Below, one piece after another: positions 36,365-45,997 of a stretch of 64,000 nt of DNA. Every line of letters starts with the position of its first letter. Positions within the stretch are counted from its first letter, which is position 1. A program made the position numbers and the translations under genes. The DNA comes from Bacteroidaceae bacterium (lineage in GTDB: Bacteria > Bacteroidota > Bacteroidia > Bacteroidales > Bacteroidaceae), in contig JAKSIV010000004.1 in assembly GCA_024398635.1 (NCBI GenBank), positions 59,122 through 123,121 of the forward strand. The letters are read 5' to 3'. The notes under the pieces were generated by a model that was not told the origin of the DNA, made no database searches, and saw nothing but the letters and a program-made list of their open reading frames with translations.

Positions 36365-37443
36365 TGAAGGACGACTCGGCATCATACTACGACAGTCGGG
36401 AGTTTACCGAACTGTTGACTTCATATGAAAACATGTTGTCAGATGGCGGCTCAGTCTATTTTGACAGCATGGACATAGCCAATATTGCCGAGTATTACTC
36501 CATGAGCGGCGAACTGGACAAGTCTGACAGAGCCATAGAGTACGGGTTGCGTCTGCATCCGTCCGATGCCGACATACTCATATCCAAGGCCAACAACCTA
36601 CTCCGCCGCGGTCTCAAGGATGAGGCCAGAGTACTCACAGAATCCATATCTGACCCTGACAATCAGGAGCTGCTCTATCTCAAAGGAGAGATTGAGCTGG
36701 CATTCGATCGCATTGATGATGCCGACGCATATTTCACGCAGGCTGTCCAATTGAGTGACAACGACCCCGGCATGCTCAACGACATCATCGTCAAGTATAT
36801 GGACAACCGGAACTATGACCTGTGCCAGAAATGGCTTGACATGGCTTTGGTCCTGTCACCCGATTCCCGCAACTTCATTGAACTTCAGGCTGACCTCTTT
36901 TTTGACACAGGCCAGGCAGACACCGCCATAGAATGGTATAATCACCTGCTTGACGAATTTGCGTATGACACCTACTATTGGGATCAGTTAGGCAGAATCT
37001 ACTACGAGAAGAATGAGTTTGCCAAGGCACGCGAATGCTTTGAATTCATTGAGGCCATTGAACCCGAAGACAAGTCATCGCGTATGATGAAGGCCAGCTG
37101 TATTTTCAATATGGATGACTGGAAAGGGGCTTATGACATATACAAGGCCCTGCTCGAAGAAGATCCGGCATCATACACCCTGCTCTATTACTGCGGACGC
37201 TGTCTGTATGAGATGGAGATGTATGCCGATGCGTACGACAAATTCATGGACACCTTGGCTATGCTGATGCTTGATGACGAAGTTCCCGAGGAGATGTATG
37301 TGGAGCTCTACTTCTATCTGGCAGACACAGCACAACGTACAGAACGCAAGGAACAGGCTGTAAGATACATACATGACGGACTTGCGCTTGATCCCAACGA
37401 CAAGGACCTGCTTGAACTGGCACAAAAACTAGGAATTGAATAA
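36364..37443 (+). CDS. Tetratricopeptide-repeat protein
   Basis: 359 residues, entirely helical, composed of TPR motifs (for example GELDKSDRAIEYGLRLHPSD, GQADTAIEWYNHLLDEF and NEFAKARECFEFIEAIEPED). Highly acidic, without signal peptide or membrane helix, so probably a cytoplasmic scaffold for protein-protein contacts. Translation is likely coupled to glnS through the TAATG overlap, and the next gene follows 9 bp later. Partner unknown. Confidence 0.88.
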   Translation: MKDDSASYYDSREFTELLTSYENMLSDGGSVYFDSMDIANIAEYYSMSGELDKSDRAIEYGLRLHPSDADILISKANNLLRRGLKDEARVLTESISDPDNQELLYLKGEIELAFDRIDDADAYFTQAVQLSDNDPGMLNDIIVKYMDNRNYDLCQKWLDMALVLSPDSRNFIELQADLFFDTGQADTAIEWYNHLLDEFAYDTYYWDQLGRIYYEKNEFAKARECFEFIEAIEPEDKSSRMMKASCIFNMDDWKGAYDIYKALLEEDPASYTLLYYCGRCLYEMEMYADAYDKFMDTLAMLMLDDEVPEEMYVELYFYLADTAQRTERKEQAVRYIHDGLALDPNDKDLLELAQKLGIE

Positions 37444-37452
37444 ACAGCATAA

Positions 37453-37929
37453 ATGATGAAAAAATACCTCATTGTCTTTCTCATTTCCATGGTCCCGCTG
37501 ATTGAACTCCGTGGAGCCATACCTTATGCCGTCGGCTTTAACCTGCCCATCGTACCCTCTATTATAGTGGCTCTGATAGGCAACATGCTCCCGGTACCGT
37601 TCATATTCCTGTTTGCCCGCAAGATCCTGAATTGGGGTCAGGACAAGAAATACATAGGCGGATTCTGCCGCTGGTGTCTTGAGAAAGGAGAGAAAGGTGG
37701 CCGCAAACTGGAAGAAAAAGCCGGAATGGGCCTGTACGTAGCCCTGTCGCTTTTTGTCGGAATACCGCTTCCCGGTACGGGTGCCTGGACAGGCACGCTG
37801 GCTGCCAGTCTGCTTGACCTGGACTTTAAGAAAAGCATACTATATATACTGCTCGGACTGCTGCTGGCCGCCGCCATTATGCTTGCCGCAAGCCTTGGCG
37901 TATTCGGCGCCATCTCATTCTTCAAATAA
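37453..37929 (+). CDS. Small multidrug export protein family (COG2426) membrane protein
   Basis: 158 residues with four to five hydrophobic segments. Conserved pieces: MVPLIELRGAIPYAVGF at the start, LIGNMLPVPFIFLFARKIL, and LFVGIPLPGTGAWTGTLAAS, the hallmark glycine/proline motif. Despite the family name, transport of drugs is poorly documented. Third gene of the glnS-TPR cluster. Its stop lies two bases from the stop of the convergent TPR lipoprotein gene. Confidence 0.88.
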   Translation: MMKKYLIVFLISMVPLIELRGAIPYAVGFNLPIVPSIIVALIGNMLPVPFIFLFARKILNWGQDKKYIGGFCRWCLEKGEKGGRKLEEKAGMGLYVALSLFVGIPLPGTGAWTGTLAASLLDLDFKKSILYILLGLLLAAAIMLAASLGVFGAISFFK

Positions 37930-37931
37930 GC

Positions 37932-39371
37932 CTACTCTTTGAAGTAGAGTGCAAAAGACTCTGCCGAGATCTTGGATTTGAGGCGAGACTTGATACTGCG
38001 CATATTTGAACGTGACGTACACATGAAATCAGCCACAAGGTCCTGATCGAATCCAAGCAAAGTACAGAAAATAAGGTTTATATCCTGTTGTCCCAGTTTG
38101 CCGGCCTCGGCACGCAGGGCTGCTATGGGAGCCGCAAAGTACAAGTTGATGTCGTGTACAACAACATCCCTCTCCTCCTGTTTGAATGAGCGTTTCTGCA
38201 ATGCGACATCATTGATCAGATTAAACGCGATACCGGTGCGGAACACATCACACGCCTCCATCAGACGGTTGCCTTCAGAGTTGGATTTCTCCTCAATCTG
38301 CTTTTTGATAAGGTCTTCATACTTGCCAAGATAATAAGCCTCTCTGCGGCGATCCCTTTGGATACTGTAGATAATCAATACCGCAATAATGATTATTATC
38401 AGGGAAATGCTTATCCAAACAACTCTGGAAACCCTGGCGCGCATTCGCTGATTCTGCATCTCATCGTTATGCTGTAACTGAATCTGGGTAATCTCGGACT
38501 GGTTTGACCGCTTGTTGAGTTCTTCCTGATACTGTTTGTTCAGTATCTCGGCATTCCAGGCGGCCTGATACTGTTTCATCTGTGTAGCCACCCACTCAAG
38601 GCCTTTTATGGCCAGAATCTTGGTGCTAAGGTCATCGGACAGTCTGTGAGCCTTCTCCAGATATACGAAAGCCGAATCATTCTGATGCAGGTAGTAGAGA
38701 GCTATTCCCTTGAGTGCATAGCCCGGAACCTTTGATTTCTCGTTATTGCATCCGGACAGATATATGTCCACCAACTCCAGCACCTGTTCACCTGCATCCT
38801 TTCCGTTGAGACCGTTCTCGATGTGAGCCAGATACAGATAGCAAGAATTGCGGTTGGCATCACTTAAATCACCCTCTTTCAACAGTCTGTCAAAAAGAAC
38901 CTTTGCCGTAGCATATTCCCTCTTGCCGAAATATGCCACCGCAATATCAAATTCTGCCGTCGAAATCATTCTCCCCATATTCATCCGCTGATACAGCCTC
39001 CTGCATGAGGAAAATGTATTGATGGCATCGTCATAAAGACCGCGGTTGCTGTAATGTTTTCCAAGCAAGTACAGATTGGAGACATATTCCATTGAAAGAG
39101 TGTCTACAAAAAGTTCCTTGGCTTTAAGCAGGGCATATATAGCCTCAGGATCCTTTTCCATCTCTGAATATGCACATCCCAAAGAATACCAGCTCATAGC
39201 CTGACGGTACCTTTTATTGTAACTCCGGTATGCCGAGCTGATACTGTCCGGATTAATTCCGGCTTCAATGCATCTCTCCTGAAATGTATTCTCTGAAGAC
39301 TTGATGTTATAGTTCATGCCGCAACCGGCAAGAACCAACAGCAAAGTCATTATTACGCAACTCTTTCTCAT
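37932..39371 (-). CDS. TPR lipoprotein-like regulator with internal membrane helix and C-terminal DNA-binding-like domain
   Basis: 479 residues. N terminus MRKSCVIMTLLLVLAGC matches a lipobox with C17. TPR-like helices follow (about 40-270), a coiled-coil segment (EELNKRSNQSEITQIQLQHN), one strong membrane helix (VVWISISLIIIIIAVLIIYS, about 320-342), then a cytoplasmic part ending FMCTSRSNMRSIKSRLKSKI, which looks like a helix-turn-helix. Such periplasmic-TPR / cytoplasmic-HTH proteins are frequent in Bacteroidales and resemble one-piece signal transducers. Ligand and target genes are unknown. TACTTTTG (39386-39379) lies immediately upstream. Confidence 0.8.
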   Translation of the reverse strand: MRKSCVIMTLLLVLAGCGMNYNIKSSENTFQERCIEAGINPDSISSAYRSYNKRYRQAMSWYSLGCAYSEMEKDPEAIYALLKAKELFVDTLSMEYVSNLYLLGKHYSNRGLYDDAINTFSSCRRLYQRMNMGRMISTAEFDIAVAYFGKREYATAKVLFDRLLKEGDLSDANRNSCYLYLAHIENGLNGKDAGEQVLELVDIYLSGCNNEKSKVPGYALKGIALYYLHQNDSAFVYLEKAHRLSDDLSTKILAIKGLEWVATQMKQYQAAWNAEILNKQYQEELNKRSNQSEITQIQLQHNDEMQNQRMRARVSRVVWISISLIIIIIAVLIIYSIQRDRRREAYYLGKYEDLIKKQIEEKSNSEGNRLMEACDVFRTGIAFNLINDVALQKRSFKQEERDVVVHDINLYFAAPIAALRAEAGKLGQQDINLIFCTLLGFDQDLVADFMCTSRSNMRSIKSRLKSKISAESFALYFKE

Positions 39372-39439
39372 ATATTGCCAAAAGTAACCAATTATCGGGA
39401 ATAATTGTTATTTTTACGGCACATAAAAAGGAACAGTCT

Positions 39440-40360
39440 ATGATATTCTTACAAACAACCGTTGACCCCGAGAAGGTCATTAACGTGAACGATACGCTGA
39501 AAGCGGTCACAAGTAATCTGATCTCACAAGTTAAGGAAGGCCCCAACACATTCCTGCAGGACCTCCTGCAGAGTGCCATTGATTTCGGTCTTAAACTATT
39601 GGCAGCCCTGGCCATTTACATTGTCGGTGCATGGCTGATCAAGAAGGTAAAAGTATGGATGAATAAGCTGTTCACCAAACGCAAGACCGAAGCCACTCTA
39701 TCCACGTTCATCACGTCACTGGTATCAATAACCCTGACAGTACTGCTCATTATAGTTACCATTGGTACTCTGGGCATAAACACCACGTCACTCGCAGCCC
39801 TTCTGGCCGCCGGAGGTATGGCGATAGGTATGGCACTGAGCGGAACGGTTTCAAACTTTGCCGGCGGACTGATGATTCTTATCTTCAAACCGTTCAAAGC
39901 CGGTGACTTCATAAACGCACAGGGTTTCAGCGGCACAGTCAAGGAGGTATCAATCGTAAACACCAAGATGGTCACTCCCGATAACCGCGAGATCGTGATT
40001 CCTAACGGAGCCCTTTCAAACGGCAATATCGACAACTATTCAGCCAATCCGATTCGTCGTCTGGACATAGAGCTTCATATGGCTTACGGCACCGATGCTG
40101 ACAAGTGCATTGAGGCCATCCTCAAGATACTTCATTCCGACGAACGTGTTCTTGACTCCAAGCACAAGGGTGCATCGGCCCCCATGGCAGTAGTCAGTTC
40201 CTTGAATGACAGCACTGTCACCTTCCTGGCACGTGCGTGGGTCAAATCAGGTGAATTCTGGCCGCTCAAGTGGGACCTGAACAAAGAATTCTGCACCGAG
40301 CTGCCCAAGCAGGGATTCGAGTTCGAGTTCCCGCACATGAATGTAACCGTGAACAAGTAA
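39440..40360 (+). CDS. mscS: Small-conductance mechanosensitive channel (MscS family)
   Basis: 306 residues. Three membrane helices, the third being the pore helix with GGMAIGMALSGTVSNFAGGLMI, followed by the beta domain (GDFINAQGFSGTVKEVSIVNTK, then TPDNREIVIPNG) and the C-terminal cytoplasmic vestibule. Opens under membrane tension to release solutes during hypo-osmotic shock. The SDR gene begins at the base after its stop codon, so they are probably cotranscribed. Confidence 0.95.
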   Translation: MIFLQTTVDPEKVINVNDTLKAVTSNLISQVKEGPNTFLQDLLQSAIDFGLKLLAALAIYIVGAWLIKKVKVWMNKLFTKRKTEATLSTFITSLVSITLTVLLIIVTIGTLGINTTSLAALLAAGGMAIGMALSGTVSNFAGGLMILIFKPFKAGDFINAQGFSGTVKEVSIVNTKMVTPDNREIVIPNGALSNGNIDNYSANPIRRLDIELHMAYGTDADKCIEAILKILHSDERVLDSKHKGASAPMAVVSSLNDSTVTFLARAWVKSGEFWPLKWDLNKEFCTELPKQGFEFEFPHMNVTVNK

Positions 40361-41155
40361 ATGGTAATACTCATCACGGGCATAACATCCGGTTTCGGCC
40401 GTGCCATGGCTCAAAGGCTGTCACAAGACGGCCACAAGGTATATGGAACCTTCCGCCGCGAGAGTGAACCCATTCCCGGTGTAACCTATATTAAAGCCGA
40501 TGTCCGTGATGAGGATTCATTAAAGAGCGCAGTAAACCAGGTCTTGGAGGCCGAAGGCCGTATTGACACCCTCATAAGCAATGCCGGAATGGGCATAGGC
40601 GGGCCGCTGGAGTTCACTCCGGTGGACGATGCCCGTCTGCAGATGGATGTAAACTTTATGGGAATGGTGAGACTGCTTGATCAGGTAGTTCCCGTCATGC
40701 GCCGTCAACGTCACGGGCACATAATCTGCATAAGCTCCATTGGCGGGCTCATGGGACTTCCGTATCAGGGCATGTACTCTGCCAGCAAGTTTGCCATCGA
40801 AGGCTATTGCGAGGCTTTACGACTTGAAGTGCGTCAGTTTGGAATCCACGTAACGGTTATCAACCCCGGAGATTTCAGCACCGGATTCACTGCCCAGCGC
40901 AATAAGGTTTGCAATCCCGATGCCATGGCCGCCTACCCCGGTTATTCGCAGTCAATGGAGAGTATTGAGCATGACGAGAACACCGGTCTCAAACCGGAAC
41001 GTCTGGCCCGCCGCATATCAAAGATTGTCTGCAAACGACATCCCCGCAACCGATACACAATAGCGACACTGGTCCAGAAAGCCTCAGTCCTACTAAAAGC
41101 TATCCTTCCCTCAAGATGGTTTGACTGCGTATTAGGAGCTTACTACAAGTTGTGA
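40361..41155 (+). CDS. Short-chain dehydrogenase/reductase
   Basis: 264 residues, Rossmann fold. Cofactor motif TGITSGFGRAMAQRL (TGxxxGxG), NNAG equivalent SNAGMGIGG, catalytic serine in ISSIGGLMG and YxxxK in YSASKFAIEGY. Substrate unknown; the sequence is of the classical SDR type that reduces or oxidises carbonyl/hydroxyl groups. Directly follows mscS with no gap. Ends 3 bp before the inverted heptamer/terminator structure shared with xylA. Confidence 0.93.
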   Translation: MVILITGITSGFGRAMAQRLSQDGHKVYGTFRRESEPIPGVTYIKADVRDEDSLKSAVNQVLEAEGRIDTLISNAGMGIGGPLEFTPVDDARLQMDVNFMGMVRLLDQVVPVMRRQRHGHIICISSIGGLMGLPYQGMYSASKFAIEGYCEALRLEVRQFGIHVTVINPGDFSTGFTAQRNKVCNPDAMAAYPGYSQSMESIEHDENTGLKPERLARRISKIVCKRHPRNRYTIATLVQKASVLLKAILPSRWFDCVLGAYYKL

Positions 41156-41157
41156 CA

Positions 41158-41272
41158 AATTGAGAATTGAGAGTTGAGGATTGAGAATTCTCTAATCTGC
41201 GTAAAAAAGAAAAGGCCTTGCGAACGCAAGGTCTTTTCTAATTCTCAATTCTCAATTTTGAATTCTCAATTG
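41158..41272. repeat. Inverted heptamer repeats enclosing a terminator
   Basis: Left arm of four AATTGAG-type heptamers plus AATTCTC (41158-41192) and right arm of AATTCTC-type heptamers (41240-41271) are mostly complementary, so they can form a roughly 32-bp outer stem. A conventional terminator hairpin sits in the middle. Located between the convergent SDR and xylA genes. Confidence 0.8.
41208..41239. terminator. Bidirectional terminator between SDR gene and xylA
   Basis: AGAAAAGGCCTTGC (41208-41221) pairs with GCAAGGTCTTTTCT (41226-41239), 14 bp with one G-U pair, loop GAAC. A/T runs on both sides. Confidence 0.87.
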
Positions 41273-41275
41273 GAA

Positions 41276-42586
41276 TTAAGCGTACATGGCAACGATAGCC
41301 TCGTACAGCTCCTGCTTGCCGCTGGTCTGCTTGGGCTCGTCAACCTTCTTGCCGTACTCGTAAGCCTCCTCGAAGGTCATCTTGCCCTCCTCGAACTTCT
41401 TACCCAGGCCGCTGTCGAATGAAGCGTAACGCTCAGCCTTCATCTTCTTGTAGGGTGACTCCTCGAGCAGCTTGGCAGCTGACTCAAGAGCGTGAGCCAT
41501 AGCATCCATACCGCTGATGTGAGCGATAGCGATGTCCTCAAGATCAGTTGAGTTACGACGTGTCTTAGCATCGAAGTTTGTACCACCTGTGCCCAGACCA
41601 CCGTTGCGGATGATCTCCATCCAAGCCTGTACAAGCTCGTACTGGTCGATGGGGAACTGGTCGGTATCCCAACCGTTCTGATAGTCACCGCGGTTAGCGT
41701 CGATTGAACCGAGCATGCCAGCGTCAACTGCGCAAGCCAGCTCGTGCTCGAATGTGTGACCAGCCAGAGTAGCGTGGTTAACCTCGATATTTACCTTGAA
41801 GTCCTTATCCAGCTTGTGAGCCTTAAGGAAACCGATAACGGTCTCGGTATCAACATCATACTGGTGCTTTGAAGGCTCGCACGGTTTGGGCTCGATCAGG
41901 AATGTACCCTTGAATCCCTTGCTGCGTGCATAGTCACGAGCCATGGTCAGCATGGTAGCCATGTGCTCTTTCTCACGCTTCTGGTCAGTGTTCAGAAGGC
42001 TCATGTAACCCTCACGGCCGCCCCAGAATACATAGTTCTCAGCACCGAGCTCGATACCTGCATCGATAGCGTTCTTGATCTGAACGATAGCGCGAGCTAC
42101 AACGTCGAAATCAGGATTGGTAGAAGCACCGTTCATGTAACGCTTGTTACCGAATACGTTAGCGGTTGACCAAAGCAGCTTGGCACCGGTCTCTTTCTGC
42201 TTCTCCTTGATGTAAGCTACGATAGCCTTCATGTTAGCCTCATACTCTGCTACGTTCTTGCCCTCTGAAATCAGGTCAACATCGTGGAAGCAGAAATAAG
42301 GAATACCCAGCTTCTGCATGAACTCGAAACCGGCATCTACCTTGTTCTTAGCGGTCTGAAGAGGATCAGCGTCCATCCAGGGGAATGACTTTGTGCCACC
42401 ACCGAACTGGTCAGCACCCTCTGCGCACAATGTGTGCCACCATGCCATTGCAAAACGCAGCCAATCCTTCATGGTCTTGCCCATGATAACCTTGTTCTCA
42501 TCATAGTAATGGAAAGCCATCGGGTTCTTGCTGTCCTTACCCTCGAATTTGATCTTCTTCAATCCGGGAAAATACTCTTTTGCCAT
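41276..42586 (-). CDS. xylA: Xylose isomerase
   Basis: Converts D-xylose to D-xylulose. 436 residues, the longer class II type. Metal and substrate ligands: [66 protein letters not shown] and [19 protein letters not shown]. Located 122 bp downstream of xylB on the same strand, with its own TAACTTTG -7 box (42660-42653). Ends directly at the heptamer/terminator structure. Part of the pentose pathway with xylB; no xylose transporter or regulator is in the window. Confidence 0.97.
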   Translation of the reverse strand: MAKEYFPGLKKIKFEGKDSKNPMAFHYYDENKVIMGKTMKDWLRFAMAWWHTLCAEGADQFGGGTKSFPWMDADPLQTAKNKVDAGFEFMQKLGIPYFCFHDVDLISEGKNVAEYEANMKAIVAYIKEKQKETGAKLLWSTANVFGNKRYMNGASTNPDFDVVARAIVQIKNAIDAGIELGAENYVFWGGREGYMSLLNTDQKREKEHMATMLTMARDYARSKGFKGTFLIEPKPCEPSKHQYDVDTETVIGFLKAHKLDKDFKVNIEVNHATLAGHTFEHELACAVDAGMLGSIDANRGDYQNGWDTDQFPIDQYELVQAWMEIIRNGGLGTGGTNFDAKTRRNSTDLEDIAIAHISGMDAMAHALESAAKLLEESPYKKMKAERYASFDSGLGKKFEEGKMTFEEAYEYGKKVDEPKQTSGKQELYEAIVAMYA

Positions 42587-42708
42587 AATTGATTTTTTAT
42601 TAATAAAACGTGAATAAATACTCTAAGTTTACGCATCACTTTGCACGAAAGGCAAAGTTACATTTATAATTCAAATTATCAACCTTTCAGCTGTTATTTT
42701 TTACTACA

Positions 42709-44208
42709 TCAAAACTCGTTGATATACATGTTGAGGATGCGTTTCCAACGTGCATAAGCCTCTTCATACTGAGGTATGAGTTTCTTGTCAGGCTCTATGA
42801 CATTGATCTTCTCCAGCGATGCGAATGCCTCGTTATGATCCTTGTATACGCCGGCACCCATACCTGCACCCTTGGCTGCACCTACAGAGCCGTCAGTATC
42901 GTACAGCTCGATTGTAGCGCCTGTGATTCCGGCCAGAGTCTCGCGGAATACGGGGTTGAGGAACATGTTGGCGTTTCCGGCATGAATCTTTGAGATCTCC
43001 ATACCCATCTCGACCATAACGTCCATACCGTACTTGAATGAGAATACTATACCCTCCTGCACGGCACGTGCCAGATGGTTACGGTTATGTATGTTGAAGT
43101 TGAATCCGTGAATGCTGCAGCCAACATTGCGGTTACCCAGAACACGCTCTGCACCGTTACCGAACGGCAGCACGCTTACGCCGTCGCAACCTACGGGGAT
43201 GCTCTGTGCGATCTTGTTCATATCGCCGTATGAAAGGCCCTCAAGCATGATGTTACGACGTGTCCATGCATTCAGGATACCGGTTCCGTTAATGCACAGC
43301 AGAACACCCAGACGGGTCTGCTTGTTGGTGTGGTTAACATGAGCGAACGTGTTCACTCTTGACTGCGGATCAAAGTTAACGGCACCGTTCACACCATATA
43401 CGACACCCGATGTACCTGCTGTAGCGGCAATCTCGCCCGGCTCGAACACATTCAGAGAGAGAGCGTTGTTGGGCTGGTCACCGGCACGGTATGTCACAGG
43501 AATACCTGCCTCAAGACCCAGTTCCTTGGCGGTAGCGAGTGACAGACGTCCCTGCTCTGAGAATGTAGGTCTGATCTCAGGAATGAGAGACTTGCTGAAT
43601 CCGTAATAGTCAAGCAGGAAATCGGCCACCTCATTCTCCTTGAAGTTCCACATCATACCCTCAGAAAGGCCTGACACGGTAGTACAGGTGGTTCCGGTAA
43701 GACGCATTGCAATGTAGTCACCCGGGAGCATTATCTTGTCGATCTTCTCGTACAGTTTAGGCTCGTTCTCCTTTACCCATGCCAGTTTGGCTGCGGTAAA
43801 GTTACCCGGTGAATTGAGCAGATTGGTCAGACACTGGCCCTTACCTATCTCACGGAAAGCCTTGTCACCGTAAGGTACTGCGCGTGAATCGCACCAGATG
43901 ATGGCGGGACGCAATGCCTTGCCGGCCTTGTCAACACATACCAGGCCGTGCATCTGATATGAGATACCTATTGCCTCGATATCATTGCCCTTGGCACCTG
44001 ACATCTGCATAACCTTGGCGGTCACGTTCTTGAGGTATGTCCACCAGTCATCGGGCTCCTGCTCTGCCCAACCGGGATTGAGAGCCTTGATGGGGGCTTC
44101 TGAATCCGGATAGAAAGCCGATGCCACACTCTTTCCTGTCTCAATCGACACTAAGCTGGCCTTCACTGAAGAGCTGCCTATGTCATAACCTAACAGATAT
44201 TTCTTCAT
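42709..44208 (-). CDS. xylB: Xylulokinase
   Basis: Phosphorylates D-xylulose to xylulose 5-phosphate. 499 residues, FGGY sugar-kinase family: MKKYLLGYDIGSSSVKASLV (phosphate-binding loop), IGISYQMHGLVCVD, PAIIWCDSRA and the C-terminal DGSVGAAKGAGMGAGVY region. The xylulose-typical MHG is present, which favours xylulokinase over glycerol kinase. Precedes xylA. A terminator separates it from fba. Confidence 0.95.
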   Translation of the reverse strand: MKKYLLGYDIGSSSVKASLVSIETGKSVASAFYPDSEAPIKALNPGWAEQEPDDWWTYLKNVTAKVMQMSGAKGNDIEAIGISYQMHGLVCVDKAGKALRPAIIWCDSRAVPYGDKAFREIGKGQCLTNLLNSPGNFTAAKLAWVKENEPKLYEKIDKIMLPGDYIAMRLTGTTCTTVSGLSEGMMWNFKENEVADFLLDYYGFSKSLIPEIRPTFSEQGRLSLATAKELGLEAGIPVTYRAGDQPNNALSLNVFEPGEIAATAGTSGVVYGVNGAVNFDPQSRVNTFAHVNHTNKQTRLGVLLCINGTGILNAWTRRNIMLEGLSYGDMNKIAQSIPVGCDGVSVLPFGNGAERVLGNRNVGCSIHGFNFNIHNRNHLARAVQEGIVFSFKYGMDVMVEMGMEISKIHAGNANMFLNPVFRETLAGITGATIELYDTDGSVGAAKGAGMGAGVYKDHNEAFASLEKINVIEPDKKLIPQYEEAYARWKRILNMYINEF

Positions 44209-44310
44209 AGTCGTTATATTGATTTGTTTTCAGTAATCAGGATTATTCATGCACCTGCGAATACAATCCCACAAACTTAATCAATTTTCGGGATTAGAAC
44301 ACCACTATCA

Positions 44311-44351
44311 TAAAAAAATGATAGGGAAAACAGTGCTGTCCTCCCTATCAT
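44311..44351 (-). terminator. Terminator after fba
   Basis: ATGATAGGG (44318-44326) pairs with CCCTATCAT (44343-44351), with ACAG/CTGT pairing inside. On the minus strand the stem is followed by seven T. Confidence 0.85.
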
Positions 44352-44377
44352 CGTATTATGTGTGTTTATGGTGTGTC

Positions 44378-45385
44378 TTACTTCTGCAGAAGCTTGTTGT
44401 CTGAACCCAGAACGTCAACAATCTTGTGGATGTACATCTTCTTCATGTTGTCGCGGGCGGGCTTGAGATACTGACGCGGATCAAAGTGGCTGGGGTTCTC
44501 GGCCAGGTACTTGCGAACGGCAGCTGTCATAGCCAGACGTGAGTCAGAGTCAATGTTGATCTTGCATACAGCGCTCTTTGAAGCCTCGCGGAGCTGCTCC
44601 TCGGGTATACCTACTGCATCGGGAAGCTTGCCGCCGAATGCGTTGATGGTATCAACCTCTTCCTGAGGAACTGATGATGATCCGTGCAGAACGATGGGGA
44701 AGCCGGGGAGCTTCTTCTCGATCTCATGCAGAACATCGAATGCCAATGGAGGGGGAACCAGCTTGCCGGTCTTGGGGTCACGTGTGCACTGCTCGGGCTT
44801 GAACTTGTAAGCACCATGTGAAGTACCTATTGAGATAGCCAGTGAATCGCAACCTGTGCGTGTAGCGAAATCGATAACCTCCTCGGGCTTGGTGTAGTGT
44901 GAAACCTCACTTGCAACCTCATCCTCAACGCCGGCCAGGACACCCAGCTCAGCCTCAACGGTAACGTCATACTTGTGAGCGTACTCAACAACCTTCTTGG
45001 TCAGTGCGATATTCTCCTCATAAGGAAGAGCTGAACCGTCAATCATAACTGATGAGAAGCCCATGTCGATGCAGTCCTTGCAAAGCTCGAAGCTGTCACC
45101 GTGGTCAAGGTGAAGAACGATCTCAGGATGAGCGCAGCCAAGCTCCTTGGCGTACTCTACAGCACCCTGTGCCATGTAACGCAGGATAGTGGCGTTGGCG
45201 TAGTTACGGGCACCTTTTGATACCTGCATGATAACCGGAGACTTGGTCTCGACTGCAGCCTGAACGATAGCCTGCATCTGCTCCATTGTGTTGAAATTGA
45301 ATGCCGGGATAGCATATCCGCCCTTAACGGCTGCGGCAAACATTGCGCGGGTGTTTACAAGACCCAGTTCTTTGTAGCTTACCAT
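44378..45385 (-). CDS. fba: Class II fructose-bisphosphate aldolase
   Basis: Zinc-dependent glycolytic aldolase, 335 residues. Zinc-site motif HLDHGDSFELC, the stretch VEAELGVLAGVEDEV and SIGTSHGAYKFKP, and GFPIVLHGSSSVPQEEVD with the phosphate-binding residues. Normal size for this branch. Upstream the minus strand has TAATTTCG, a -7-like box. Monocistronic by its terminator and spacing. Confidence 0.96.
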   Translation of the reverse strand: MVSYKELGLVNTRAMFAAAVKGGYAIPAFNFNTMEQMQAIVQAAVETKSPVIMQVSKGARNYANATILRYMAQGAVEYAKELGCAHPEIVLHLDHGDSFELCKDCIDMGFSSVMIDGSALPYEENIALTKKVVEYAHKYDVTVEAELGVLAGVEDEVASEVSHYTKPEEVIDFATRTGCDSLAISIGTSHGAYKFKPEQCTRDPKTGKLVPPPLAFDVLHEIEKKLPGFPIVLHGSSSVPQEEVDTINAFGGKLPDAVGIPEEQLREASKSAVCKINIDSDSRLAMTAAVRKYLAENPSHFDPRQYLKPARDNMKKMYIHKIVDVLGSDNKLLQK

Positions 45386-45686
45386 AATAGTGAAGTTTTA
45401 TTTAGTTAATTTTTGCTCAGGTTTGATTTCCGCCGCGAAATTACAATCTTAATTAACTACTTAATGTTATATAAACAGAAAGTTATCCACACTTTCACAA
45501 AGTTTAATGCAATGGGCAACTTTTTGCGAACTCCACTGTACAAACTGACAATCTTTACAAAAAACAAGTCCAAAACAATTGCGGATATTCAAAAAAGCAG
45601 TATCTTTGCGCGCTGAAACCCCCATAATCATGTCTCGCCTATATTCCGGCGGGCGCCAAATGGAGAAATTAAAAACAAAATAAGTT
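45386..45686. other. Divergent intergenic region between fba and rpmE2
   Basis: Contains the promoters of both genes, a single DnaA-box-like TTATCCACA (45483-45491), and the rpmE2 leader (about 45615-45686) with a short GC-rich hairpin candidate (CGCC/GGCG near 45640). Otherwise AT-rich with no gene. Confidence 0.45.
45578..45608 (+). promoter_or_regulatory. Likely rpmE2 promoter
   Basis: ATTG (45578-45581), 19-bp spacer, TATCTTTG (45601-45608), giving a leader of about 75 bases. Confidence 0.55.
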
Positions 45687-45944
45687 ATGAAAAAAGGTAT
45701 TCATCCCGAGAACTATCGTCCTGTAGTATTCAAGGACATGTCAAACGGTGATTGCTTCTTGTCACGTTCCACTTGCGCAACAAAGGAGACAATCGAATTC
45801 GAAGGTCAGACCTATCCCCTGATCAAGATTGAAATCTCTAACACTTCTCACCCGTTCTTTACCGGTAAGTCAAAGCTGGTCGATACCGCAGGACGCGTGG
45901 ACAAGTTCATGAGCCGCTACGCAAAGAGCCGCGGAGGCAAGTAA
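45687..45944 (+). CDS. rpmE2: 50S ribosomal protein L31 type B
   Basis: 85 residues beginning [20 protein letters not shown]. The CxxC zinc motif of type A L31 is absent, and the sequence has the type B features [20 protein letters not shown] and [12 protein letters not shown]. Component of the large subunit near the intersubunit bridge. Monocistronic, followed by a perfect 19-bp terminator stem. Confidence 0.96.
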   Translation: MKKGIHPENYRPVVFKDMSNGDCFLSRSTCATKETIEFEGQTYPLIKIEISNTSHPFFTGKSKLVDTAGRVDKFMSRYAKSRGGK

Positions 45945-45955
45945 ATTCCTCTACA

Positions 45956-45997
45956 ATAAAAGAGAAGCCGATGCTTATGCATCGGCTTCTCTTTTAT
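45956..45997. terminator. Bidirectional terminator with 19-bp perfect stem
   Basis: 45956-45974 and 45979-45997 are perfectly complementary (core GAGAAGCCGATGC) around the loop TTAT, with A/T-rich outer ends. It ends rpmE2 and the DUF3256 gene, whose TAA (45996-45994) is inside the stem. Confidence 0.9.

Noticed and set aside
37932..37949. CTACT/AGTAG hairpin at the junction of two convergent stops as terminator
   Set aside because: Only a 5-bp stem without a T-run.
41158..41272. CRISPR-like or tandem array
   Set aside because: Units are 7 bp, without spacers, and arranged as an inverted structure around a terminator.
45483..45491. DnaA-box-like TTATCCACA, possible replication origin
   Set aside because: Only one exact box, no dnaA/dnaN or clustered boxes, and it lies in an ordinary promoter region.
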